From contig OX344750.2 in NCBI GenBank assembly GCA_947034885.2, positions 47,095,821 to 47,159,820 of the forward strand: a stretch of DNA of 64,000 nucleotides, written 5' to 3'. Made by a program: the position numbers and the translations under genes. The notes under the pieces were generated by a model. It had not been told where the DNA came from and did no database searches. It was given only the letters and a program-made list of their open reading frames with translations. Positions 13,221 to 24,895 of the stretch are shown piece by piece. Position 1 is the stretch's first letter. Each line of letters begins with the position of its first letter. This DNA comes from Thuidium tamariscinum. Its lineage: Eukaryota > Streptophyta > Bryopsida > Hypnales > Thuidiaceae.

Positions 13221-14548
13221 CAAAGAATAAAGGTGGTACACAATGTTTGCATAGCTAGATGTACAAAGTAGTTAGTGTATAAAGGTAATACACAATGTTT
13301 GCATAGCTAATACATTCAATTTTTGGATTTTTGTGTATTGCAAGTGGTAAAATTGTCATACTAGTTCACTTGACTGAATTTTAAATACAAAAAAAGAGTG
13401 TGACAATAGAAAAAAATATTGAGCTAAATAAACATTCCAACTTTTCATGCAAATTTCCTTAATCTTCCCTCCAACCTTCTTGCTTTTAACTTTTTCTTTG
13501 ATTCACTTTTTTCCTTTATAAAGAAAATACCCTAGAAAAAAATACTTTCACCTACATTATATAAGTAAGTATAGGGTGCCATAATATATGACATTTTCAC
13601 AAATTATGTAAATATAAGGGACCATTTATTCGAGCCTTTGAGGTAAATAGCCCTCCAAAAAATACCCCCTTGCCACACAAGGGGTATGAAACATACAAAG
13701 TGACCCACCCGAGGGTCCGGATGCTGATACCAATCCGCAACAACAGCTCCTACCCAGGTGTGGCAGCCTATATATGCCACACTGCCTTCATATCCTACGT
13801 AAAGTCCCTTCACGATTGGAGTCCCTTCTCTCATCAGTGTCAAGTGGACATGTACATCCTCCGTCATGGCATGCAAAGTATTCCAAAATATGCACCTAAG
13901 TGAACCATTTAGGTGTAGTCGCAGTATGAAACTCAGAGCGGTTGGAATTAACAACAATGTGGTGCTGGACCAGGCCAGGTGCAGCAAATTCTACAACCAC
14001 AGAGTCAGTTTATATATGATGAATCAATCCTATTTGAGTTGAAATCAGTTTAGAGACCACCCATGAAAGGACTAACATGCAATGGTTTCGCTACAAGGTC
14101 TAATCCAAGGGCAAACAAGAAGTCACTCTTTCAACCCGAGGGGTGTTTGTAACTTGTTCGTCAACCACCTCGATTATAGAATTAGCAAGCGTTTAAAATT
14201 CAACAAATCGGACATGTATAGGTTTCTTCACAAAACTATAACAATCTAAGATAGCTTGCTTAGTCTGGCATCAATCTGAGGCGAAGCAAAAGGAGGAAAA
14301 TGAGCTTTTGCGAGTGATTACTTGCTACCATCTACGTTCGTCTTGATAGGACAAGAATAAGCGGACAAATAATCGTGGGAACTAGGAACACCGTCTCCAC
14401 GCTTGCACTACAATATTTTACAAACATTTAAAGACAAAAGAGAGTTACATTTGGTGTAAAAAGGTATTATGGGATTGATGTTATTTACATAACATCAATA
14501 CCTTGTGTCTTCTTTTAATTTCCTAACATATCTACTTTGGATTTGTAT
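13221..14548. other. Intergenic, one GC-richer block
   Basis: Mostly AT-rich. The block ~13620-13990 is less AT-rich and contains a 127-codon minus-strand frame (13604-13987) that I do not recognise. It may be a remnant of an older repeat. Nothing else is supportable. Confidence 0.35.
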
Positions 14549-14853
14549 CATTAGATGAAATCTGAGGGCATTAGGAGACCGTTTCGGGTCTGTTCCCGAA
14601 ACGGCTCCCAATGCCGCAGATCCTCGTCAGGCCGACTTTTTTGGAAAAAAAAAAAAAAAAAAATTTTTTTTTTTTTTTTTTGGGTCCTGAAATATGAAAA
14701 TAAGTCCAAAAAAAAAATTTTTTTTGAAAAAAAAAAAAAAAATATTACGTGGTAGTGTCCCGACCACGTAGGATTCGGGTTCACAAGGCAGAAACTGCGT
14801 TCCCGCAGTCCGGGAACCCGCAGTCTCCTAATGCCCTCAACTTTCTTCTAATG
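14549..14853 (+). mobile_element. Double-hairpin MITE family, short copy
   Basis: A 305-bp element bounded by CATTAGATGAAATCTGAGGG and, inverted, CATTAGAAGAAAGTTGAGGG. Each end has its own strong hairpin: CCGTTTCGGG-TCTGTT-CCCGAAACGG on the left and a GCGTTCCCG/CGGGAACCCGC stem on the right. The middle is A/T homopolymer runs that form poly-Lys/poly-Phe pseudo-ORFs on both strands. Related copies lie at 11756-13220, 20465-21076 and 62575-62801. It has no coding capacity. Confidence 0.75.
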
Positions 14854-14979
14854 AGTTACATTTTAAAAAGAATCAATAAAGTTTATCTAAATGTTGGCTA
14901 CTTGTTCAATTTAGAACAAATTCTTAAAAACTCAAAAAGACCTTGGGCATTTAGAAATTTCCCCCTAAATGTCCCAACC

Positions 14980-15726
14980 AGGGTTTTTCTTTATGGCGCT
15001 AGGGCGCCAGATTGCACTAGCCTTCCCAGCCTGGCAAACTTTGAATGGGAACTTTTTCCACAAAATGACCCCCTGCTTGCCACATTGGCGGCTGAAGGTC
15101 ACAAGAGGGAGCCAGGTCGCGCCACTCCTGTTGTTCATTTAGAGCTTCGTCGCTAGCACCTTCTCTCTAGTTGCGTCAGAGCTGGAAAATTAATTGCTCG
15201 TCTTCGCCACTCCGCTCCAGTCTTCACAACTTGTTGCTCCGGACGGTTTATTCATATCGCCACTCCCTCTTGGATTCGGCGTTGATTACTGAGTCGTGGT
15301 CGCCAGAGTAGTGGGATAGGGTTTCGTAGAATTCGCTAGTTTCTCTTCAATGTTTTTGAGTGTTGCCACTTAATTGCTATAGGGGAGGTACACGTTTCGC
15401 CAAGCTTGAAGGACCTTGTAGGGCGTACACCATGGGCTGGTTGTAGACCACTTCTTGCAGTTTCAATGTGTCTCGTTAATTCTTGTTGTTATTGCTTGTA
15501 CATTGCAGAAATGAAGCTTTTTCGCTGCCATGCACGTTTAGTAGTTTCCATGCAGTTAAAATTGCAAAAATTCTTTTTTTGGCTCATGAATTCCTTCTGT
15601 GTTTTTTTTGGTGGTTTTGTGACTGCACATCATGTGTATTGTGTTGTCAATCTACCTATCATTGTGCTTCTTTGTTTTTTCCCGTTGTTTGTGTTGTGTA
15701 GGAGGGGTGGGGTGGAAAATTGTTGG
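14980..15726 (+). other. 5' region of the hAT element with TCGCCA-type repeats
   Basis: Short words of the form TCGCCA/CGCCACT recur about 15000-15400 (for example near 15205, 15260 and 15300). The same words recur at 19670-19890 downstream of the transposase. Clustered subterminal repeats are typical of hAT elements, where transposase binds. I did not find convincing terminal inverted repeats or an 8-bp duplication, so the element borders are open. Confidence 0.3.
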
Positions 15727-18700
15727 GATGGATTCAAGGCATGAAGACAGTGGACAGGATGCGGTCGGGAGGGTTGTGGAAGCTGACGAAATTGCTCGTG
15801 TAGCAAAGAAGAAGTCTGAAAAGGCTGCGAAAGAGGCATTGGCGGTGGCGCGTCGAGAGCTCAAGAGGAAAGGGAAGATAATTGAATCACGGAAGAAAGA
15901 AATGCGCAAGAAGACCGTGACTTCATATTTCCAATCTTCGAGGGGTTCCGGAGCAGGTCAACCACTTTGTCTTGTTTTCGACGGGTCAATGCCTGAGGTT
16001 CCCAGGGCGGAGCCACCAGAAACTGAAGAGTATCCGAGTGACGAATATGATCAAGATCGGATCAGTGCGGCCGTGCGGGGTGTCGAAGTACACCAATGTT
16101 TGTTGATACTGAAAAAACTCCAGGTTCTTCCTCAGGTTCTGGGGATACAATTGTTGTTAGCACCAAGTCACCATTAATAACTATCTCTGAGGAGTCTGAA
16201 GAACCAGACAATTCAAAGTTTGTTGAAGTGCCAATCGACTCCGAGGGATCTCATGAAGATTCTGATTTTCAGTCTCCGCCATCCAAGAGAGGAGCCGATA
16301 GTCGTAGTAAATCCAACAAATCGGGCAGTTCGCGATCAAGGGCTCAAACACGTTATGATAGACATCGGAAGTTTCAGACTGTGTGGGCCGCAAAGTTATC
16401 GTGGGTAGAGGGGATCATAGCAACAGACGGAATTCTACACATGGTGAAGTGTAGAGTGTGTAGTATTATAGATCAGAAGCCGTATGTCATGGCACCAAAG
16501 TCTGATACGTTGTTCAAATATGACGACAAACGAACTGCCAAAAAAGACTTGCCGCAGCACAACGTTAAGGCAGGAGAGCAGTATATAGCAACGCATTGCA
16601 AACACCGGAAGAACATGAAGTTGTATGCAGCGAAACCAGCAACAATAGTCTTGGAGCAGATCAATCACTGTACAACATTGGAGACCAGAAAAAATAGGGT
16701 TCAATTCGCCGCTTTGTTCCAATTGCTTGCCGATGGTCGTCCAATGCTAGAGTTTGAGTCCCGTTTAGCTTTGTATAAACTACTTAATGTCCCAGATCTT
16801 CCTTCCGCTCACTAGTGTGATAGCTCTGGTTGGAATATGGCAGGTTATATGTATAAGGTAGTGCTTGATGAGACCCGGCGGTTGATTGCATCTGCCAAGT
16901 TTGTAGCTGTTATTGTTGATGAATTAACAACTATTGACAACAATAGCATTTTGTCAGTTCATGCTTACATTGTCCAAAATTGGGTCCGCATTCCACTGTT
17001 AATTTCACTTCAGTGGGTAGAATGCACGCCGAATGTTGAAAATCTCACGCAGTTAATCGTTGATCGAGGCAATTGCTAGTGGGGGGGCCTTGATTCCCAG
17101 TCTATAGCAAGCAAGCTCCTTAGTTTCGGGGCAGATGGGGCCGCTACGTTACAGGGAATACGATCAGGTGTCACTCATCAAGTGAAGGAGAAACATGCTC
17201 CGTTCTTGATTGGCGTGCATTGCGTGGCCCACCGTTGCAACCTTACCTTCAAAGCATTGTCAAATTTGGGTATTTTTGCAAATATTGAGAAACTTCTCTC
17301 GGTGACTTATAGTTACTTTTGCAAGAGTCCAAAAAGGTTCTCTGAGTTCAAGCAATTGGTTGAGTTCACTGAAACCAAAGGACTGAAGATGCTCCGAAAT
17401 GTTCAGACTCGTTGGATCAGTTTGATTGAATCCCTTCGACGCCTTCTGTCGGAATACCGAACACTTATTTACAAGATGACGGCCGATCTACACGAAAACA
17501 ATAAAGCTAAGGTTTGTTTTTGTGAACCACCCTTTTCTTTAATTTACTTCATTATGTATTATAGTGATTGTTGTGCTGATTGAAATAGATTTCATGGCCA
17601 CTGCTCTTGTTCGGTTGTCTACTCATGTTTTGTAGTAGGTGTGGCTTGACAATTTTCTAATGGTTTTGTGTGGTTGGATATAGGCTTGTTTGCAATTACT
17701 TCTGGATCCTTACACGATGTTGGGGATGTATACTCTCCTCCCGCTCTTGGAAGCAATCGACACACTAGTCACTTTTGCCCAGAAACGAGATGTATATGTC
17801 TGTGACTTTGTCGCTGCAATTAAAGTTTGTCAGGCCTCCCTGTATGAAATGTATGAAGACAAAGGGACGTCGTTTAGCACTGATGAATTTTGGAGTTTCA
17901 ACAATCTCCTTGATTGTAGCCATCAACAAATTCATATAAAGTGGCTTTGCGACTTGAATATTGATAGCACTGCTTTGCTTACCTTCATCTGCCACGGTGA
18001 GGAGATACATGCTAAACATCGAGGAGCTCCAGTGGATCGCGAAGTCTGGGAAAAATTGCTAGCGAAAGTCAAGGCTGAATGTACCAATAAGTTGGAATCT
18101 ATTACTTGTGCTCATCCATTGTTAGTATTCTTCCCATTATTCATGTTTATAGGATTTTCCTTAAATTTCAATGTCTAATCAATTTCTAGGAACTGCAAGT
18201 CGATTTAGTTGCTTCATGACGTTGTTGATTTCTTAAAGTTACTTGAGTTTGCATTTGTTTCATGAAGTCACTATCAGTAGGATATCATTTGCTTCATGAG
18301 TCTTATATGTGCAAGATGACTTGGTATATCGTAGAAATCAACATGAATCCCCTGTACCGTCAATGTTTATCAACCGTATTGGTCACTGCACGTGTTGCGA
18401 AGACGCTCATAGTAGAGTTGGATGCTCGGTTTCCAGATCAACATGTTATAAATGCATTTGGCATATTCTATCCTCGGTATTGGTGTCAGCTGAATGCTGA
18501 TGAAACATTTGACAATCACTTGCGAATTCTGATGGATACGTATGGCCACGACAAAATACTAGGGGAGGGAGACAAGAAGATCATACTGACTCCGCTCATT
18601 GACCGTGAGAAGCTAATTTCCCAACGTGCTTTCTTCAAAACCTACATGAAATCTAACTCTCGTGCAGCTATGTTGCCACCATAATTATGATGTTAATCCC

Positions 18701-18928
18701 TTGACCAAGATTTGGCGTGTCCTTGATAGCAACAACAATTTAACACAGAACTTTGGTGAATATTTGAAGCTTGCAGAGATGGCCGTAGTGCATGTCCTCG
18801 GGTCTGTGGAAGACGAGCAATTATTTTCAAGAGTTTCTTTTCTGAAATCTAAACTCCGTAAAAATCTCGACGAGAACTTGCAGGTGGTGGTCAAAATGTT
18901 TTCTCAACGTTCGGGTTTTCACCCTTGA
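15727..18928 (+). pseudogene. hAT-superfamily transposase, broken
   Basis: The N-terminus is a Lys/Arg/Glu-rich stretch (KKSEKAAKEALAVARREL) and an acidic, Ser-rich linker. A BED-like region follows (FQTVWAAKLSWVEGI, VKCRVCSI), then the hAT catalytic-type region with DELTTIDNNSILSVHAYIV, FGADGAATLQGIRSGV and GVHCVAHRCNLTFKALSNLG. The C-terminal hAT dimerisation segment (GSVEDEQLFSRVSFLKSKLR) lies near 18800-18870. The layout resembles the zinc-finger/hAT proteins related to animal KIAA1586 and ZNF862. Damage: the frame shifts near 16090, TAG stops interrupt the otherwise continuous homology at 16813-16815 and 17077-17079, and the frame changes again between 18180 and 18700. At least one real-looking intron lies about 17512-17685. 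It is most likely a dead autonomous element. Confidence 0.75.
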
Positions 18929-20464
18929 AAGCTTTCCTTATCAGAAGGTATTCGATGACTAGTTTGTTGCTGGAGGGCGTGGAAGGTATTTGTTAGCTGT
19001 TTAGTTATGTGTGTTATAGCTATAGCAATTGTATTGTAGTTTGGATCTTGTGTGCAAGCATTAGATAGTTGGAGCTTTTAGGTGACACCTACAGGTCTTG
19101 TTTGCAAGCAGTAGTTAGTTGGAGTTTGTAAGTGCCAATTACGACTTTACTAGTATTTTTTCTAGTATATTTATCGAGGCTGGTGAGTTTTACCTTAATC
19201 CTAGCATGAATATGTCTTTCTTTTTCTTTGACTGAAGTTCACAACATTTTTAAAATTGTTGTTTGCATATCGCTTGAAGTACCTGATTTGTAGGTGCATA
19301 GCAATGGAAGGTTTTTATTGGAATATGTATTAAGTAACGTCATTTGTGAGTTTTAGAAGTTGCAATGCCTTATGTGTTTGTATGTAGCATCTGTAAGGGT
19401 AACACTCCACATATGTGTAAGTTCCGTCTCTTCCAAATGTATGGTCGTTGTTGTTCAAATCTTCATTGAATTAGGTTTCTAATTGTGGCATCGAAGGTTT
19501 TTTTTTAGGGGGTGCAGGTCAATGTGCAACTAGTTTCAAGCTATGTGTAGGTTAGGGCATGTTCAAATTTCCTTTGTGATTGTTGTTTACAATTTTAGAC
19601 TTTTGTCTTCAAATCTGTCATTCGCAGTTGCAATATATTGGTGCCTTGTTAACTTTTTTTCGCCTAATAAACTGCCGTGTTCCATAGCATTTCGCCAAGG
19701 TTCTTTGTAAAAATTTGTTTTATTTTGCCAAAGTTGCAATTACCATGGCTTTTAGTTCGCCGAAATAAATTGAGGGCCAATAATAGTTTTGCCTAATACT
19801 ACTTCCGAAATTTCCTGAAATCGCCACATGAAAACCTCTAACAAAACACAGAAATCGCCACTACAACCGCTACCTCACAATGAATATCGCCTTTTCTTTC
19901 AATTCAAAAATCTGAATTTTAAAAAAGGGTCTCCTCCCAACAAATGGGATTGTATTAAACACATTAGTACTAAATGGCTATAATGGACGGCATTGATGAG
20001 TAGTGAATGAGGGATAAGTGGTGGAGTGTGTAAGTACAAGAGGGAGGCCGATTGGGTAGGTAGAATCTTGCATTCTAGGCATTTTGGCACTTTTATTGCA
20101 ATTGGAACCACCACCTATGTTTGGTGGCATATTGTTGCCATCTTTGGTGCCAAACTTTGGCATGGCCTCCAACACAATGTTTGCTCTTCTACTTAGTGTT
20201 GCAAGTTGATTTGTGTGTACAAGGGGTTAAGGTATCAGTGTAATTACGTCTCTGATGTGCGGGGTGTGCATTTTGTTGTGTGCAATCCACATTCTACCAA
20301 TTACTTCATCAAGAGGTGCAATTCCATTACCTTATTTGATTTTGCAAGATCCAAAGGGACATTGTCACTAGGAGTGAGTAAACAAGGATTTGCAAATAAA
20401 GGTTGTAGCAACAAGAGATATGGCAAGAACAGTTGCAAACAATTGGGGAACCCCAACCCAAAAG
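18929..20464. other. 3' flank of the hAT element, AT-rich
   Basis: From 18929 to ~19900 the DNA is T-rich on the plus strand, with a cluster of TCGCCA-like words at 19670-19890 mirroring those upstream of the transposase. From 19900 to 20464 I see only short frames with no recognisable product. Confidence 0.3.
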
Positions 20465-21076
20465 CATTAGGAGAGATTTAAGGGCTCTAAGAGCCCACAA
20501 GTTCCCACAGCCCAAAATTGCATTATCTACTATGGGAACGTAGTTTTGTAGGAATCCTATGTGCACTATAACAAAACATGGTCTGAAAAAACCGTAGTCA
20601 TTTTTGACTACGGTTCTTTTTGCCACATTTTTGTGCATGCGTGCGTAGTGGATTTTTGCGGTTTTTTGCAATTTCCCACTGCAATTTTTGGAATTTTGGG
20701 GCGTGTAATGTACCATTGGAAAGGTCTTTTTAATACCTTTTCAATGGTATATTACACGTTCCAAAATTCCAAAAATTGTAGTGGGAAATTGCAAAAAACC
20801 GCAAAAATCCACTACGCGCGCATGCACAAAAACGTGGCAAAAAGAACCGTAGTCAAAATTGACTACGATTTTTTTAGACCATGTTTTGTTATAGTGGTGG
20901 TTGAGACCATGCCACGTCATTAACTTTTTTTTATTTTGGACTTTTTTTCATATTTCAGGACCCAATTTTTTTTTTTTTGGGAAAAAATGTTGGCTTGACA
21001 GCGACTAGCCGTTCCCAAACCACTTTCGGGAACAGTCCCGAAACGGCCCTTTGGAGCCCTCAAATCCCTCCAAATG
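20465..21076 (-). mobile_element. Double-hairpin MITE, copy interrupted by a CACTA MITE
   Basis: The left part (20465-20563) aligns with the left end of the copy at 62575-62801: CATTAG start, ATTT(A/G)AGGG, a GGGAACG block and GAATCCTA(T/C)GTG. The right part (20900-21076) continues the alignment with CATGCCACGTCATTAA, the A/T middle and the CCCGAAACGGCC hairpin. Removing the 333-bp insert plus one GTG restores a ~276-bp element of normal family structure. Confidence 0.7.
20564..20896. mobile_element. CACTA-type foldback MITE, 333 bp
   Basis: It begins CACTATAACAAAACATGGTC and ends with the inverse, GACCATGTTTTGTTATAGTG. The whole element is one near-perfect inverted repeat with ~155-base arms and a small loop near 20730. 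A 3-bp duplication, GTG, lies at 20561-20563 and 20897-20899. CACTA ends with 3-bp duplications are diagnostic of the CACTA (En/Spm) superfamily. The insertion is confirmed by the empty site in the related element at 62575-62801. If transcribed, the RNA would fold into a long hairpin suited to small-RNA production. Confidence 0.88.
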
Positions 21077-21639
21077 GCTACAACCAATTGAGAGCAAAGC
21101 TTCTTCGAAAGAAGTTAGGAAAATTAAAGCAACATTGGCAAGCTTGGCAATGACCACTACTACAATAAGAAGGGTTTTGCATCACCCATGGTGTTTCAAA
21201 TTACACTAGAAAATAAACACGATAGGGTGATGAAACATTGCTTTTAACAACACTGAAAGAATTGCTCAGGTGAACCAACGCCACAGTACCCGCATTTTCC
21301 AACGTTTATGGGAACATGGAAACTAGTTCCTACTTCACTTATACTTTACCAAAATTGGATTGTGAGAGTTGTCAATAACTTTGGAATACCTAATTATAAC
21401 TATAGCAATTACTTTATCCATTCCGGCATATATAATTTCAATGCATTTTGATTCGTTGTGCATTTTGATTCACGCTCTTTAATTGATTCAATTATTATTT
21501 TTTAATATTACACTTCTATTTTTGATGTATCTAATATGTAGTTTTTTGTATGTGTCATGTTGTAATTGGACACTTTTTTGGGTTGTTACAAAATTTAGAT
21601 TCTTCAATTTAGTGCAATAGCTTGTTATTTGCGCCAGTA

Positions 21640-21712
21640 GATTAATTGATTAATTGATTATTTAATTGATTATTTAATTGATTAATTGATTATTTAATTG
21701 ATTAATTAATGC
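21640..21712. repeat. ATTGATTA-type tandem repeat
   Basis: Short units ATTGATTA and ATTTAATTG alternate in tandem over ~70 bases. This is simple sequence with no coding potential. Confidence 0.85.
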
Positions 21713-22099
21713 TAATTCATTAATTTTATTAATGCTAATTGCATTAGCTTGATTAAAATATTGAAGTTCACATGTGGCAATGATAACACCCACACTCCTG
21801 AATAATGCAAAGCAATGCTTGAAGACAATGCAGAGCAATTAATAAAAAAATTTAAGCAATGTTTGAGACTCATGAACAACAAAAATCAAATAAACTCAAA
21901 AATAATTAAAACCAACTGAACTTGCATATTTCAAAGTTTCCAATACATACATATGAAGTAACAAATGCTCTAAACGATGAACCTCACCGAATCATAGGTA
22001 CCCTCTAAGCCTGCAAATTCCCAAAGCAAAACAATAATTACAGTAGCACCATCAAAACCACAATGACACACGTACAAATCAAAACAACAATTATACTAG

Positions 22100-24752
22100 A
22101 TGGTTACTATACTAGGTATGAAGCTATCCTTCATCAAATTGCAACTCCAATGTAGAAGTGTCTCCACTATTGGTAGAATTTGTGGAAGTACCCAAGGTAC
22201 TAGTGTTAGAAGTAGAATTTGGATTCACTTGGTCTTTGATAGTTGGATTAGTGTGTGCAAGGTCACCACTCAGATTATCATGTAGAACTTCCAAACCTTT
22301 TCTAACTCTCAATTTAAGATCCACCCAACCATTCACCTTCCTAAATTCCAACTCTTCATTAGTTAGTGGTGAGTTGCAATAATCAACCTACATCAATAAT
22401 GACCACATTATGAAAACTCATCTATTAAAGGACAAATGAAACTTTAAAATACTATTGCCTTTGAGATATTGTACTCTATACTTTATATCTCAATTTTTTT
22501 TAAACATTTCAAATTCTTGTAAACATCATCACATTCACTTCACATCTCTCCCTTAGGCTTCCCAATTGATTATTTGCATTGTCAATACGATGGTTAGGGA
22601 TACCCATATAGAAAGAACAAAAGAACATCAAAGAAAAAATCAAGTTTACACAATTTCTTTGCGGACAACATTGTTAACCACCTAGAATTGACAATTCTAA
22701 AATTAGGGATTATTGATCTCCCTGTGAATGGACTAGTTAGCCAACACTAAATCAAACCCTACATACTCTGCAGATACAACGTTGCAACTCTTATTCTCTT
22801 AGCCTTATATAAGACTTTAATTTTTAAAAATTATAACTATCAACATACTTGAATTGAGAGAAAATCACATAATTACTAGCTTTGCAACTAATTAATCTAA
22901 CCATTACTTATACAACAATTTGACAAGATGCAATGGAGTTCCAATAATATTAGACAACGACATCATGAGCTATAAAGCTATGAAAACCATAACAAGTAAA
23001 TTTGGACAAACATTCACTTTAAAAAAGGAAATGTAATAAATGACAAGTCCAAAGTTTAAGATGTACTAACAAAACGATCATGGAGTCCTTTCATGCCCCT
23101 TGGCCTACATCAATGGTTGGGACGATGAATTTTGAAGCATATGTTAGCAACTTCTTTGCAAAGTTTGGCTTTCCTTTGCTTCATTTTATCTTTTGTGGAT
23201 TCATAGATTGACCTCCAAGAATTCTCTGTACAACTAACAAGCTTTGATAGATCATTGATTTTTTGACATTTCTCGAATTTCCTCTTCAATCTTATTCGAC
23301 GCTCTCATAAATTTGCTCCAATGCTCAAAGAATGTTTTTTGAATCCTAGGGACCAAGATAAATCTTCCGCAATCTTAATACAAATCAAGCTTTTAACTCC
23401 GGACACTGATTATTCCAATTTACATCCCACGGGAACTCGAATGGTGCTTGATCTAATGCATATTGCCACATATGTTCCCAAAATTGACCAACTGGTGCTA
23501 CTAAAGAGTTCACTTTCAAGATATGAATCTCATGGGCCGGGCAACGTCCCAACCACTAAAAAGAACCAAAGAATCTCTATATCTACCTATTATAAGGGCT
23601 GATGATGAAGAATGAGCACTTAACAAGGAGTGATCCTTTCTACCATGTGGTTGTTTTAAAGCATTGGAAATGATGGGACTAATTACTTGATGGCCGAGAG
23701 GAAGTGGAGGCTTTGTGGTTGCTACACTTTTGTCCATCAAAACATTCTTCCCTTCTTCCACTCATCGTTTTTCTTTCTCCTCTATAGCTTGTTTTTTTGT
23801 TTGTTTTCTCTTGTACTTTCTTTCATCTCGAGCAAGCTGTCGCAACTTCTTCTGGAATTGGGTCTCATTGATCAACTTGTCTTTCCCAACATTTGTCGAT
23901 TGTGTAGAAGAAAACATAAGTGGTTGGGACCTTGGAGAATTGACTTGCAAATCTTCATGACCCGTTGCCATATCTCCAACAACAAATTCTCCAGCCTCAG
24001 GCTCAATCACCAACTAGATAACCAGATTTAGGGTCGAATTAAGTGGATGGATGTGCAAGAACTCTTCATGCTTATGAAGTTGCACAAGGGAGAAAAAGGT
24101 GCTCAATAGTAGCCCTTGAATAATTGCTTGGTGTTGGTCCTAAACCATCACATTCCACTTCATTCTCGTCACCATACTGGATTGAATTCAATTGATTCTC
24201 TGGAGCAGTTTGATCAAAATCTATGGGACCGTCTTCAAAAAATTTCAATATAGAAGTATCTGATGGAAACTCTAAGAGTTGTCTACTTCTTACAAGAGGT
24301 TCCATTGAAATGGCATCCTGCCGTTGCGACCTCTCAATTCAAGAAGGTGTCACATGGGAGCCCTGTAAATTCCCTTGTCTCCTATGAATACACCCCGCTT
24401 AGCAATAGGAGAATGATGTTCCTCCAATACATGAAGGTCAAAGGGCAAATTTGGTACTAACTTGTCCCTTTCTTCCTCTAATGCTCTTAGTACCACATCA
24501 AGTGTTACAACGTGCTTACAAGCACGTGATGATACACTTGCAGTCACTATACGTTTCTTTAAAATTTTCGAAGGAGAAGTAAACTGAGACAAGGACTTCT
24601 TTTTTCAAGATGGGCTCTCTCTTGGACATGGGCGCCTTCCCATAGCTACCATAGCAGCATAGCTATGGGTGCAGAAACCCTCTTTTGGTTCCTACTAGGA
24701 ACAATTTGTGGTGACCCTCTTTCCATTGTCGCTTAGTTTCTTCTTCGCCATG
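22100..24752 (-). pseudogene. Decayed unidentified minus-strand coding region
   Basis: Minus-strand protein-like segments line up from a possible start MAKKKLSDNGKRVTT near 24752. They include LDVVLRALEEERDKLVPNLP (about 24430-24510), a Lys/Glu/Gln-rich coiled stretch (KLRQLARDERKYKRKQTKK, about 23790-23860), a segment near 23240-23330 containing FMRASNKIEEEIREM, and LRVRKGLEVLHDN near 22290. Stops and frame changes separate them. The architecture (basic start, coiled coil, Asn/Ser/Thr-rich tail) would suit a transposon accessory protein, but I do not recognise the family. A CACTA-like element follows at 24896. Confidence 0.3.
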
Positions 24753-24895
24753 TCTTCAGATTTGCATTGACAATGATGATACAAAGTTGATTTGTTATGT
24801 TCGCTTACACTTGGTATCTAAACTAATTTACTTTAAATTATAAGAAAATTGTGGATGTTCTAATAAACTATACATTGATATGACCTACTAATCAC

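Noticed and set aside
13604-13987. 127-codon minus-strand frame
   Set aside because: No recognisable motif, no splice context, and a plus-strand frame overlaps it. Kept only as a note on a GC-richer block.
14551-14784. Poly-Phe/poly-Lys frames on both strands
   Set aside because: Artefact of the A and T homopolymer runs in the middle of the double-hairpin MITE.
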